From assembly GCF_014205875.1 (NCBI RefSeq), contig NZ_JACHEN010000008.1, positions 98,843 through 162,842 of the forward strand: a stretch of DNA of 64,000 bases. Reading direction: 5' to 3'. How positions within the stretch are numbered: the first letter of the stretch is position 1; each line of letters starts with the position of its first letter. The DNA is from Anaerosolibacter carboniphilus (GTDB lineage Bacteria > Bacillota > Clostridia > Peptostreptococcales > Thermotaleaceae). Under the pieces are notes generated by a model. It searched no databases and was not told the DNA's origin. It worked only from the letters and a program-made list of their open reading frames with translations. This document shows, piece after piece, positions 1 to 8,206 of this stretch. A program made the position numbers and the translations under genes.

Positions 1-60
1 TGGTGTGATGGAAAGCCTGAACACGTTGAACATTCGAATTATGTAGGGAAGAGGCCATGA
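1..60 (+). CDS. 3' tail of an upstream gene (partial)
   Basis: One frame is open from the window edge and ends in TGA at 58-60. That stop overlaps the ATG of the next gene in an ATGA arrangement, the usual sign of translational coupling. Only about 19 codons are visible and I do not recognise the product. The two other frames stop earlier (44-46 and 4-6). Confidence 0.35.
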   Translation, partial: WCDGKPEHVEHSNYVGKRP

Positions 61-839
61 GGAATTTTAAGGAAGACATTGTCAATGGAATTTGGGAGAT
101 ATTAAGGGAAAACATAGAACAGGAGCTTTCTAAGGAAAGCATATCTGTGGAAGCACCAAGAAATAGAGATTTTGGAGACTATACGACCAATACTGCCTTG
201 AAGATCGCAAAGGAGCTTCACCGGAAGCCTATGGATGTTGCCCTATACCTACGGCAGGAGCTAGAGATCAAATGTCCATGGGTTGAGAAGATCACCGTGG
301 TGGAGCCTGGGTTTGTGAACTTTTTTCTTGGAGATCAATCTTTATATGAGGTGCTGACGCGTAGGGCATCGGATGATGAAGGGATATTCTCTAGGAAGGA
401 CGTTCCATTCCACTGGCAAGAAAAGCTGCAAGCTTTTCTTGAAGAAGATGAATGCAGGCGTAATTTGAAGGATATGCAATATGTCCATAGCCGAATTCAT
501 TCCATTCTTAAACTCCTTAGAGAAGAAGGAATCAGACTGGAAGAGGTAGAGGAAAAACAGATCGTCTATGAAAAGAGTGATTTGGAAAAAGAGGTACTGC
601 GAAAGCTAGGTGCTTTTTCACAACAGGTGGAGGTGGCTTTAAAGCATGATCGTCCCGAGGACATATTAAACTACGGAATGGGATTGGGAAAGTTGTATTT
701 TAAACTCCATGAAAAGACGCTGTTCCGGCAGTTAGAAAAGCCGAGACTCCATGGCGCCTTACGGATCATGGAGGTCATGGGATTGATCATTAGGACGATT
801 TTAGAGGCCTTTGAAATCGAAGCACCAGAGAAAATGTAG
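57..839 (+). CDS. ArgRS-like protein: N-terminal domain plus DALR domain, no catalytic core
   Basis: The 260-aa product matches the two ends of arginyl-tRNA synthetase and nothing in between. Residues ~1-95 resemble the ArgRS N-terminal tRNA-binding domain (RNRDFGDYTTN, then VEPGFVNFFL). Residues ~140-260 resemble the DALR anticodon-binding domain (YVHSRIHSIL, a Y/L-rich helical middle, terminal IEAPEKM like the APERM end of ArgRS). The Rossmann catalytic core with HIGH and KMSK motifs is absent, and normal ArgRS is about 560 aa. The two halves are joined in one open frame by a short linker, so this is not a simple frameshifted argS. It cannot charge tRNA by itself. A tRNA(Arg)-binding or accessory role is inference. 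The ATG follows GGAAGAGG and overlaps the stop of an upstream frame. The locus corresponds to the argS position in the Bacillus backbone. Confidence 0.8.
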   Translation: MRNFKEDIVNGIWEILRENIEQELSKESISVEAPRNRDFGDYTTNTALKIAKELHRKPMDVALYLRQELEIKCPWVEKITVVEPGFVNFFLGDQSLYEVLTRRASDDEGIFSRKDVPFHWQEKLQAFLEEDECRRNLKDMQYVHSRIHSILKLLREEGIRLEEVEEKQIVYEKSDLEKEVLRKLGAFSQQVEVALKHDRPEDILNYGMGLGKLYFKLHEKTLFRQLEKPRLHGALRIMEVMGLIIRTILEAFEIEAPEKM

Positions 840-891
840 CTAAGCGCATAACAATTGAAGATGCAGTTGTAGAATACTGGAATGTAAGGTT

Positions 892-964
892 GTAGGGGCG
901 CTCATTGGGCGTCTAAGATGTGTTATTGATGCAGAGAGAATGGACGTGCAATGCACGCCCCTAC
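892..964. repeat. Dispersed palindromic repeat (GTAGGGGCG type)
   Basis: The element begins GTAGGGGCG and ends CGCCCCTAC. The inner arms read TTGGGCGTC and GGACGTGCAATGCACG. Copies occur at 31741-31810 and, in opposite orientation, at 35335-35403. It lies between the ArgRS-like gene and the regulator gene and contains no plausible gene. Confidence 0.75.
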
Positions 965-1010
965 GATGTTTGACCTGTATATTTTGTTATCCATATTTTT
1001 TTAGCATAAC

Positions 1011-1046
1011 TGACGAAAATTGGGCATTTACTGACGAAAATTGAGC
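1011..1046 (+). promoter_or_regulatory. Two direct repeats of TGACGAAAATTGRGC, candidate activator site
   Basis: TGACGAAAATTGGGC (1011-1025) and TGACGAAAATTGAGC (1032-1046) are spaced 21 bp start to start, which is two helical turns. They end at the ribosome binding site of the PAS/AAA+ regulator. A third copy (GTGCCGAAAATTGGGC, 2613-2628) lies upstream of the sigma54-type promoter of kdd. The distribution suggests the regulator's own binding site, with autoregulation at this copy. That is inference. Confidence 0.55.
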
Positions 1047-1059
1047 GGAGGGATATAAG

Positions 1060-2463
1060 ATGGATTTGATTTTTTCAAAGAGAAATATGGAGATTATCTT
1101 GGACTATGTAGGGGAGGGAATTCAGATCATTGATCCCAGGGGGAGAATCATCTACTATAATCGAACGGCTGCGGAGCTGGACGATATCAATAAAGAGGAT
1201 ACCATTGGTCGGCACATACTGGAAATCTATCCTTCCCTGTCTCCAGATACCAGCACCCTTTTACAAGCTATCCGTACGGGAAAGCCTATTTTCAATAATC
1301 AGCAAACCTTTATCAACTACAAGGGAAAGAAAATTACCACCATCAATTCATCCATTCCCATCACCTCCAAAGGAAAAATTGTAGGTGCCATCGAGATCTC
1401 AAAAAATATTACCGATGTGAAGGAATTGTCTGAGAAATTAGTGGATCTGCAAGAGAAGCTTTACAAGGATCAAGACAGGAAGAATCGAAAGGAAAGCAGC
1501 GGTGCCATCTATACCTTTACAGACATGATTGGGCGGAGCAAAGCGATACTGGATATAAAGGCCATTGCCTTGAAGGCGGCCAAGACAGCTTCTCCCATTC
1601 TGGTATACGGAGAGACTGGGACTGGAAAAGAGCTCCTTGTGCAGGCCATCCATAATGCCAGTAATCGAAGGGACAAATCCTTTATTGCACAGAACTGTGC
1701 AGCGTTACCAGGAGCACTTTTGGAGGGAATTCTTTTCGGCACTGTGAGGGGCGGTTTTACGGGGGCAGAGGATCGGCCGGGATTATTTGAATTGGCGGAT
1801 GGGGGGACCTTGTTTTTAGATGAAATCAACTCCATGCCCCTGGAGCTTCAAGTGAAACTCCTGCGTGTGCTCCAGGATGGCACGATCCGCAGGGTAGGAG
1901 AAGTGAAAACGCGACAGGTAGATGTGCGGATTATTGCTGCCACCAATACAGAACCAGAGACTTCTTTGGAGAACAAAGAACTTCGACGAGATCTGTATTA
2001 TCGCCTCAATGCAGTGGAATTGTGGGTACCAGAATTAAAGGAACGGGCAGATGATATTCCCCTATTGGTGCACTACTTTATTGATAAATTTAATCATCTA
2101 TTTGATCAGCGGGTAAGGGGAATCTCTGAAAGGGCGCTGGCTCTGTTAAAAAAATATGATTGGCCCGGCAATGTACGAGAGCTGGAGCATGTAATTGAGG
2201 GTGCCATGAACTTGATGGAGGGAGACGAAATCACGTTGGAGAGTCTGCCGCAGAAGTTTCGATATCTCCAACAAGATGCTGGGGAAGTCCGACGAAATAA
2301 AGGGGACCATTCTCTCAAGGATGCAGTAGAAGCCTTGGAGAAACAAATGATTGCCCAGTCCTTAGAAAACTGTGATTGGAATGTGAGTCATACGGCAGAG
2401 GAATTAGATATACCTAGACAAACGCTCCAATACAAGATACGAAAATATGATTTAAAAAGGTAG
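1060..2463 (+). CDS. Sigma54-dependent transcriptional activator (PAS-AAA+-Fis HTH)
   Basis: The 467-aa product has an N-terminal PAS domain (~5-118), a sigma54-interaction AAA+ domain (~153-390) and a C-terminal Fis-type helix-turn-helix (~425-465). Walker A is GETGTGKE at 184-191. The sigma54-contact loop reads GGFTGA at 231-236 instead of the classical GAFTGA. Walker B TLFLDE is at 250-255. Overall it resembles the RocR/BkdR group of amino-acid catabolism activators. It sits directly upstream of and in the same orientation as the lysine fermentation operon, whose first gene has a -24/-12 promoter. The inferred role is activation of kdd-kamABCDE in response to a ligand bound by the PAS domain. 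The ATG follows GGAGGG. Confidence 0.88.
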   Translation: MDLIFSKRNMEIILDYVGEGIQIIDPRGRIIYYNRTAAELDDINKEDTIGRHILEIYPSLSPDTSTLLQAIRTGKPIFNNQQTFINYKGKKITTINSSIPITSKGKIVGAIEISKNITDVKELSEKLVDLQEKLYKDQDRKNRKESSGAIYTFTDMIGRSKAILDIKAIALKAAKTASPILVYGETGTGKELLVQAIHNASNRRDKSFIAQNCAALPGALLEGILFGTVRGGFTGAEDRPGLFELADGGTLFLDEINSMPLELQVKLLRVLQDGTIRRVGEVKTRQVDVRIIAATNTEPETSLENKELRRDLYYRLNAVELWVPELKERADDIPLLVHYFIDKFNHLFDQRVRGISERALALLKKYDWPGNVRELEHVIEGAMNLMEGDEITLESLPQKFRYLQQDAGEVRRNKGDHSLKDAVEALEKQMIAQSLENCDWNVSHTAEELDIPRQTLQYKIRKYDLKR

Positions 2464-2468
2464 AAATT

Positions 2469-2596
2469 TGTAGGGAACGACACCCTCGTCGTTCCGATAG
2501 AAACATTGATTGGAAACAGCGGAACGGTGAGGGTTGTTCCCTACATAAGTACAGGTTTTCACCTGTTGTAGGGATGGACGACCCTGTCCATCCACA
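2469..2596. repeat. Palindromic repeats of the TGTAGGG type (two units)
   Basis: 2469-2545 is an imperfect inverted repeat. Its left arm TGTAGGGAACGAC...GTTCCG and right arm CGGAACGG...GTTCCCTACA flank a loop of about 23 nt. 2567-2596 is a shorter unit, TGTAGGGATGGACG...GTCCATCCACA. Between them 2551-2566 is a perfect hairpin (ACAGGT-TTTC-ACCTGT). The 375-bp spacer between regulator and kdd therefore holds repeats, one candidate activator site and the promoter, but no gene. Confidence 0.7.
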
Positions 2597-2612
2597 AATA
2601 ATACTAGAGTAT

Positions 2613-2628
2613 GTGCCGAAAATTGGGC
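2613..2628 (+). promoter_or_regulatory. Third copy of the CGAAAATTGGGC motif, candidate enhancer site
   Basis: GTGCCGAAAATTGGGC repeats the 15-bp motif found twice in front of the regulator gene. It lies about 150 bp upstream of the -24/-12 promoter, a normal distance for a sigma54 enhancer-binding protein. A partly palindromic AT-rich stretch (ATTATCGATAAT) follows at once. Confidence 0.5.
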
Positions 2629-2763
2629 GAATATTATCGATAATGATAGCCGTTTAATTGTCATCAATAACATAGTTTGGGATATCGTTTTCCTGCTGGA
2701 GATATTGAAAAATACAGCTTTGACTGTGGCAGCTAGCGACTGGCGACCGTCGACTGCATATTT

Positions 2764-2779
2764 TGGCATGCTCCTTGCA
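2764..2779 (+). promoter_or_regulatory. Sigma54 (-24/-12) promoter of the kdd-kam operon
   Basis: TTGGCATGCTCCTTGCA carries GG and GC exactly 10 bp apart, fitting the YTGGCAC-N5-TTGCW consensus with one change (C to T after TGGCA). The expected start is near 2790, giving a leader of about 50 nt before the kdd ATG at 2839. A sigma54 activator gene lies immediately upstream, which supports the assignment. Confidence 0.8.
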
Positions 2780-2838
2780 ACATTAGGGACTGGAATTTTA
2801 AAAGATAATTTATAAAAAATAAAATATAGGGGGAATAC

Positions 2839-3879
2839 ATGATGAAAAAAGGATGTCCTTATGGAACACACAGAGTCATTGAACCAGCAGGAGCACTACC
2901 ACAGCCTGCAAGAAAGATTGATAACAACATGGAGATTTTCGACAATGAGATCCTTATCGATGTACAGACATTGAATATCGACTCCGCAAGCTTTACACAA
3001 ATCAAAGAGCAAGCAGGTGGAGAGATCGAAAAAATTAAGGAAATCATGCTAGGAATTGTTGCAGACAGAGGGAAACATCAGAACCCAGTGACTGGTTCAG
3101 GCGGAATGCTGATTGGAACTGTAGAAAAGATCGGCGCTGCTTTAGAAGGAAAAACAGATCTAAAGGTGGGAGATAAGCTGGCAACCCTAGTATCTCTTTC
3201 CCTAACACCATTAAGAATTGATGAAATATTAGAAGTAAGAAAGAACATAGATCAAGTGGATATCAAAGGCAAGGCAATTTTATTCGAAAGCGGTATCTAT
3301 GCAGTATTACCTAGTGATCTACCTGAGAATCTGGCGTTGTCTGTGCTAGACGTGGCAGGTGCACCTGCACAAACGGCAAAATTGGTAAAGCCTGGAGATA
3401 CAGTTTTAGTAATCGGTGGCGCTGGAAAATCTGGTATGTTATGCTGCTATGAAGCGAAAAGAAGAGCTGGTGTTACAGGTAAGGTTATCTGCCTTGGCAG
3501 CAGCGAGAAGAACTTAAATAGAGCAAGAAAAGCAAACATAGCAGATGTTTATATCTCTGCTGATGCGACAAAACCTGTGGAAGTAATGGAAAAGATTGCA
3601 GAGATCACCAATGGTGAAATGACAGATATTACAATTAACTGTGTGAATGTTCCTGATACAGAAATGACGAGTATTTTGGCTACAAAGAAGGATGGGTTGA
3701 TCTACTTCTTCAGCATGGCAACCAGCTTCACAAAGGCAGCTTTAGGCGCAGAAGGCGTAGGTTCAGATGTAACCATGATCGTAGGAAACGGCTATACAAA
3801 AGGCCACGCTCAAATCACACTGCAGATTATGAGAGAAAGCAAGGAATTAAGAGAGATTTACGAGGAATTGTACGCTTAG
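2839..3879 (+). CDS. kdd: L-erythro-3,5-diaminohexanoate dehydrogenase
   Basis: Oxidises 3,5-diaminohexanoate with NAD+ to 3-keto-5-aminohexanoate (5-amino-3-oxohexanoate), the third step of lysine fermentation. The 346-aa product has a GroES-like N-terminal part and a nucleotide-binding fold with the glycine-rich stretch VLVIGGAGKSG at ~189-199. The length and the N-terminal KGCPYGTHRVIEPAGALPQ region fit the Kdd family. The assignment is strengthened by the neighbours kamA, kamD and kamE. It is the first gene after the sigma54-type promoter. Two ATGs lie side by side (2839 and 2842) after AGGGGG. Confidence 0.93.
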   Translation: MMKKGCPYGTHRVIEPAGALPQPARKIDNNMEIFDNEILIDVQTLNIDSASFTQIKEQAGGEIEKIKEIMLGIVADRGKHQNPVTGSGGMLIGTVEKIGAALEGKTDLKVGDKLATLVSLSLTPLRIDEILEVRKNIDQVDIKGKAILFESGIYAVLPSDLPENLALSVLDVAGAPAQTAKLVKPGDTVLVIGGAGKSGMLCCYEAKRRAGVTGKVICLGSSEKNLNRARKANIADVYISADATKPVEVMEKIAEITNGEMTDITINCVNVPDTEMTSILATKKDGLIYFFSMATSFTKAALGAEGVGSDVTMIVGNGYTKGHAQITLQIMRESKELREIYEELYA

Positions 3880-3886
3880 GAGAGTT

Positions 3887-3974
3887 TAGTAGATAGTGGT
3901 TAGTAGTTAGTGGTAGTTTGAGTAAGGCTTTGAAGGTTTCAAAACCACTAACCACTAACATCCAACCACTAACA
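3887..3974. repeat. Heptad inverted-arm element, class 1 (kdd-kamA gap)
   Basis: The left arm (3887-3914) reads TAGTAGA, TAGTGGT, TAGTAGT, TAGTGGT. The right arm (3944-3974) reads ACCACTA, ACCACTA, ACATCCA, ACCACTA, ACAATAA. All units are 7 bp and in register, and the right arm is the inverted form of the left. The element starts 8 nt after the kdd stop and ends just before the kamA ribosome binding site. Confidence 0.85.
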
Positions 3975-3996
3975 ATAAAAGGGGGAATTATAAACA

Positions 3997-5250
3997 ATGA
4001 GACACTACAGCGAGATAGAATTATGGAAAAATGTCACAGACGAGCAGTGGAATGACTGGCATTGGCAGGTTCAAAACAGAATCGACAATGTGGAGGATTT
4101 AAAGAAAGTAGTGAACTTAACCCAGGAGGAAGAGGATGGGATTACGAAATCCTTGGAGATCCTAAGAATGGGAATTACCCCATACTATGCACTACTTATG
4201 GATAAAGACGACCCGAACTGTCCTGTAAGAAAGCAAGCAGTACCGACTATGTCTGAGACCTGTAAAAGCGACGCTGATATGGATGATCCACTCCATGAAG
4301 ACACAGATTCTCCTGTACCAGGGTTAACCCATAGATATCCAGACAGAGTGCTGCTGCTGATCACAGATATGTGTTCCATGTACTGCCGTCACTGTACAAG
4401 AAGAAGATTTGCAGGGCAGCAGGATGACGTGATGCCAATGGACCGCATCGATGCAGCCATTGAATATATCCGAAATACACCAGTGGTAAGGGATGTATTG
4501 TTATCTGGCGGAGACTGCCTATTGGTAAGCGATGATCGTCTAGAATACATCATCAGCAAGCTTAGAGAAATTCCTCACGTGGAAGTAGTACGATTAGGTT
4601 CAAGAACACCGGTGGTGTTACCACAAAGAATCACACCAGAATTGGTAAACATGATGAAGAAATACCATCCAATCTGGTTAAATACCCATTTTAATCATTC
4701 TAAGGAAATGACACCAGAAGCAAAGAGAGCCTTGACGTTATTGGCAGATGCAGGGATTCCATTAGGAAACCAATCTGTACTGTTAAGGGGTGTAAATGAC
4801 TGTGTCCATGTGATGAGGGATCTAGTACACAATTTAGTGAAAATGAGAGTAAGACCTTACTATATCTATCAGTGTGACTTATCTGTAGGTATTGAGCACT
4901 TTAGAACACCAGTGGCCAAGGGAATTGAAATCATCGAAGGCTTAAGAGGCCATACTTCAGGTTATGCAGTACCAACCTTCGTTGTAGATGCACCAGGCGG
5001 TGGCGGAAAGATTCCTGTAATGCCTCAATATATGATTTCCCAATCATCAGACAAAGTGATTCTGAGAAACTTTGAGGGCGTAATTACTACTTATACGCAA
5101 CCTGAGCCATACAAAGATGAATGCCATTGTCCTGTATGTAAAGGAGAAAAAGCCCATAAACTAACGGGTGTAGGCGGCCTGCTGCAAGGAAACCAAATTG
5201 CATTGGAGCCAGCGAATTTGGAAAGACATCAGAGAGGGCATCACGAGTAA
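3997..5250 (+). CDS. kamA: Lysine 2,3-aminomutase
   Basis: Radical SAM and PLP enzyme converting L-lysine to L-beta-lysine, the first step of lysine fermentation. The 417-aa length matches the clostridial enzyme. The [4Fe-4S] motif CSMYCRHC gives C126, C130 and C133. The PLP lysine is K338 in GGGGK. Candidate zinc cysteines are C269, C376, C378 and C381. All these positions are offset by one from the well-studied C. subterminale SB4 enzyme as I recall it, which makes the identity very secure. The ATG follows AAAGGGGG. The gene is flanked by heptad inverted-arm elements on both sides. Confidence 0.97.
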   Translation: MRHYSEIELWKNVTDEQWNDWHWQVQNRIDNVEDLKKVVNLTQEEEDGITKSLEILRMGITPYYALLMDKDDPNCPVRKQAVPTMSETCKSDADMDDPLHEDTDSPVPGLTHRYPDRVLLLITDMCSMYCRHCTRRRFAGQQDDVMPMDRIDAAIEYIRNTPVVRDVLLSGGDCLLVSDDRLEYIISKLREIPHVEVVRLGSRTPVVLPQRITPELVNMMKKYHPIWLNTHFNHSKEMTPEAKRALTLLADAGIPLGNQSVLLRGVNDCVHVMRDLVHNLVKMRVRPYYIYQCDLSVGIEHFRTPVAKGIEIIEGLRGHTSGYAVPTFVVDAPGGGGKIPVMPQYMISQSSDKVILRNFEGVITTYTQPEPYKDECHCPVCKGEKAHKLTGVGGLLQGNQIALEPANLERHQRGHHE

Positions 5251-5255
5251 GAAGT

Positions 5256-5404
5256 TAGTGGATAGAGGTTAGTAGTTAGTAGCGAAAAGCGGTTAGGATT
5301 GTTTTTTTAGAGTTGATAATGATGAAAGTATCTTTAGATATAAAGAAGAATCATAGCTCAAAAGTTCGACCCCAAAACCACTATCCACTAGCGACTAACC
5401 ACTA
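5256..5404. repeat. Heptad inverted-arm element, class 1 (kamA-kamB gap)
   Basis: The left arm 5256-5283 is TAGTGGA, TAGAGGT, TAGTAGT, TAGTAGC. The right arm 5377-5404 is ACCACTA, TCCACTA, GCGACTA, ACCACTA. There are four 7-bp units per arm, inverted and in register, around an AT-rich centre. The left arm starts 5 nt after the kamA stop. The right arm ends shortly before the kamB ribosome binding site. Confidence 0.85.
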
Positions 5405-5428
5405 ACCTTCAGGAAAGGTGGAAGCAAT

Positions 5429-6463
5429 GTGCAGTTAATGGATCTCATACAAGACAAGTATCGGATCATCTCTGTGGTAGGGATGGCGAAGAATGCAGGG
5501 AAGACCATGACCCTCAATGCCCTGATCGATGAAGCCATGGAACTGGGGATTCGCTTAGGCATTACTTCTACAGGAAGAGATGGGGAAAAACAGGATATTG
5601 TAACCTTTACGGAGAAGCCATTAATCTATGTAGATGAGGGCACGTTGATTGCAACCACCGAGGAAACCATAAAAAGTGCTGAAGCTAAGCTAGAAATACT
5701 GGAGGTTACTGACCAACGGACAGCCATGGGCAGAGTCATCATCGCCCAGGCAAAGACGCCAGGTCATGTTCAGATTGCAGGACCGGGAAACAATAAAGAG
5801 ATGAAGGAAATAGCAGATAGGCTGTTGGTATTAGGGGCAGAGGTCGTTGTCGTAGATGGGGCCATTGACCGTATTGCCGCAGCCTCTCCTGCTGTCACCG
5901 AGGCCACTCTATTGGCAACAGGTGCTGTACTGAGCAGAGATATGGACCAAGTGATGGAAAGGACTATCCATCAGACACGACTTTTTTCATTGCCTAAGCT
6001 AGAGGATCTATTGGCAAGGGAGATTGCAGAATCGATCCTGGAAGACAAGGGGGTTTGCATCATCAACGATGCTTATGAAGTAGAAACCCTTGAAATCAAA
6101 ACAGCCTTGGGAAGTGGCAGAATGATCGGTGGGGCGTTTTGCGAGGATACCCAGTACGTCATCATCGGGGGCTCTTTGGTAAGCAGAACCCTAAAGGATA
6201 TCATGGAATGCACAAGTCGATACAAACAAGTGGTTTTTGTGGTGAAGGATGCCACCAAAATTTTTATTGAACCAAGGGATTGGATGTACTTTATGAAAGC
6301 AGGGATACAAATTCGTGTCATGGAAGAAATCCATACCCTGGCTGTTACCATCAATCCCTATGCACCCCAGGGATACTTTTTCCAGCCCCAGGAGTTTTTA
6401 GGGAAAATGAGGCAGTTTCTGAGCCCTATTCCAGTGATTGACGTGGTGTTAGGTGGTGAATAA
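5429..6463 (+). CDS. kamB: Lysine 5,6-aminomutase reactivase subunit KamB
   Basis: The 344-aa product has an N-terminal P-loop-like stretch (VVGMAKNAGKTMT, ~17-29) that departs slightly from the standard Walker A spacing. In lysine-fermenting bacteria this gene always accompanies kamC, and the pair is considered a reactivating system for the B12/PLP aminomutase KamDE. The role here rests on context and family. The GTG at 5429 follows AAGGTGG at good spacing. An ATG at 5427 is in a frame that stops after three codons, and the in-frame ATG at 5438 is an alternative. The stop is 2 nt from the kamC start, so the two are coupled. Confidence 0.82.
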   Translation: MQLMDLIQDKYRIISVVGMAKNAGKTMTLNALIDEAMELGIRLGITSTGRDGEKQDIVTFTEKPLIYVDEGTLIATTEETIKSAEAKLEILEVTDQRTAMGRVIIAQAKTPGHVQIAGPGNNKEMKEIADRLLVLGAEVVVVDGAIDRIAAASPAVTEATLLATGAVLSRDMDQVMERTIHQTRLFSLPKLEDLLAREIAESILEDKGVCIINDAYEVETLEIKTALGSGRMIGGAFCEDTQYVIIGGSLVSRTLKDIMECTSRYKQVVFVVKDATKIFIEPRDWMYFMKAGIQIRVMEEIHTLAVTINPYAPQGYFFQPQEFLGKMRQFLSPIPVIDVVLGGE

Positions 6464-6465
6464 GG

Positions 6466-8091
6466 ATGCTTTTATCAGAGCGTGTTTTGAAAAACTTAGA
6501 AATAGATTATATTTTTAACCGTTTGACGGTCTATACACCCTATGGAGAAGCCTTGAAGAGGGAAATGCGACCCTTTATGTTCTGTGATCGGAAATCTTTG
6601 GGGGAGGAACTGGACAGGATTGAAAGGGTCGTTGCTCTGATTGAAAAGGATCGATATACCTTCGTAGAGATGCGCAGCGTATTTAAGCATATAAAGGATT
6701 TAAGGGGTTCCTTTCAGAGGGCAAAAGAAGAAATTACCCTGAGTTTGGTGGAGCTTTTTGAGATCAAAACTTTTGTGGGGATGTTGGAGAAACTAACTCA
6801 CTACCAAGAAAAATTAAAATGGGATTGGCCGGAGTTTTTAAAGGTTCGCCCTATTTTGGGTTTAAAAAAACTGTTAGATCCCCAGGAAAGCGGGATCAAT
6901 ACCTTCTATATTTATGACGAGTATTCCGAGAGGCTAAAAACCTTAAGAAAGTGTATGGGAGAAGTAGAAGGGGAGATCAACCGAGAGAAGCTTCAAAGCC
7001 GGGAGCGAGTACAAAATCAGCTAAACGTGAAGCTTCGACCCAACGGAGAGCTTACCATCAATAAGAGCAACAAGGACCTGATGAATGAGCTTGAGGGCTG
7101 TGAAGGTTTGACTTACAGTTCTGAGACCTACATGAATATCACCTATAAGGTCAAAATGGATGAACAGGTAGAAGCACTGATGAAAAAGCTGGAAGACTAC
7201 AAGCTTCAGGAAGAGGAAGAAGAATTAAGGATTCGTCAGCAGCTAACCGTTGAGATTAAAAGCTATATGGATGAGATCCATCACAATATTCATGCCATCG
7301 GAGCTTTGGATTTGCTGGTAGGAAAAGCCTATCTAGCCATCGGAATGGACGGGACAAAGCCTGTACTGGTAGAGAAAGAGGTCATAGAAATTATCGAAGG
7401 AAGGCATCTGAAGGTGGAGGATTCCCTCGCCAAGCAGGGAAAAGCCTTTACGCCCATCACTGTGAGGCTAGAGCATGGCGTTACCTGTATTACAGGGGCA
7501 AATATGGGCGGCAAGACGATTTCACTCAAGCTGATTGGCTTGCTGACGGCCATGGCCCAGTATGGATTGTTTGTGCCGGCGAAGGAGATGCGTTTTTCTC
7601 CAAAGGAGTATATCTTCTTTTCCGTGGGTGATTTACAATCGGTGGATATGGGACTCAGCACCTTTGGAGCAGAGATCCTGGAAATCAAAGATATTCTCCA
7701 ACGGGCTGATGAGAGTGGTCTGATCTTGATTGATGAGTTGGCCAGAGGGACCAATCCTGCGGAAGGATATGCCATTTCCAAGGCGATTATTCAACATCTA
7801 AAGGAAAAATTAGCCACTGCTATCATTACTACCCATTTTGACGGGCTAGCCGATACAGAAGGTATCGTCCATCTTCAGGTGAGGGGTCTTGTGGATGTAG
7901 ATTTCAACCTGTTAAGGGAGCAAATGGGAGATACTGGGGAGTTGGGGATTGAACTGGTTCATCAGTATATGGATTACCGCTTGGAAGTCATCAAAGATGA
8001 ACGAAAAATTCCAAGGGATGCTTTGAATATTGCAAGACTCATGGGATTACAGGAAGAGATATTGAAAGAGGCAGAAAGATATTTGGAATAA
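6466..8091 (+). CDS. kamC: MutS-like ATPase KamC, lysine 5,6-aminomutase reactivase
   Basis: The 541-aa product contains a MutS-type ATPase domain in the C-terminal half: Walker A GANMGGKT (344-351), Walker B LILIDE followed by LARGTNP (~418-429), and a TTHF switch. The long helical N-terminal half resembles the MutS core and clamp, but there is no mismatch-recognition domain. A DNA repair role is unlikely given the position between kamB and kamD. The family is linked to reactivation of aminomutase. The ATG lies 2 nt after the kamB stop and its ribosome binding site is inside kamB. Confidence 0.85.
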   Translation: MLLSERVLKNLEIDYIFNRLTVYTPYGEALKREMRPFMFCDRKSLGEELDRIERVVALIEKDRYTFVEMRSVFKHIKDLRGSFQRAKEEITLSLVELFEIKTFVGMLEKLTHYQEKLKWDWPEFLKVRPILGLKKLLDPQESGINTFYIYDEYSERLKTLRKCMGEVEGEINREKLQSRERVQNQLNVKLRPNGELTINKSNKDLMNELEGCEGLTYSSETYMNITYKVKMDEQVEALMKKLEDYKLQEEEEELRIRQQLTVEIKSYMDEIHHNIHAIGALDLLVGKAYLAIGMDGTKPVLVEKEVIEIIEGRHLKVEDSLAKQGKAFTPITVRLEHGVTCITGANMGGKTISLKLIGLLTAMAQYGLFVPAKEMRFSPKEYIFFSVGDLQSVDMGLSTFGAEILEIKDILQRADESGLILIDELARGTNPAEGYAISKAIIQHLKEKLATAIITTHFDGLADTEGIVHLQVRGLVDVDFNLLREQMGDTGELGIELVHQYMDYRLEVIKDERKIPRDALNIARLMGLQEEILKEAERYLE

Positions 8092-8098
8092 ATTCTGT

Positions 8099-8183
8099 TA
8101 GTGGCTAGAGGTTAATGGTTAGTAGTTTAAAAGCAAGTGTTGAGCATTTGCTTTTGCTACTAACGTCTAACCACTAACGACTA
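8099..8183. repeat. Heptad inverted-arm element, class 1 (kamC-kamD gap)
   Basis: The left arm 8099-8126 is TAGTGGC, TAGAGGT, TAATGGT, TAGTAGT. The right arm 8156-8183 is GCTACTA, ACGTCTA, ACCACTA, ACGACTA. The centre also holds a small hairpin (AGCAAGTGTTGAGCATTTGCT). The element begins 7 nt after the kamC stop and ends before the GGAGGG of kamD. Confidence 0.85.
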
Positions 8184-8206
8184 ACCTAACAATTGGAGGG
8201 AAGAGG

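Noticed and set aside
1737..1767. GGFTGA in place of GAFTGA as a sign of a sigma54-independent regulator
   Set aside because: The substitution is conservative and, as far as I recall, occurs in the RocR/BkdR subgroup. The matching -24/-12 promoter downstream supports normal sigma54 function.
6466..8091. MutS2-type DNA repair protein
   Set aside because: The ATPase core is MutS-like, but it is translationally coupled to kamB, lies before kamD and lacks a Smr or mismatch domain. The KamC reactivase assignment fits better.
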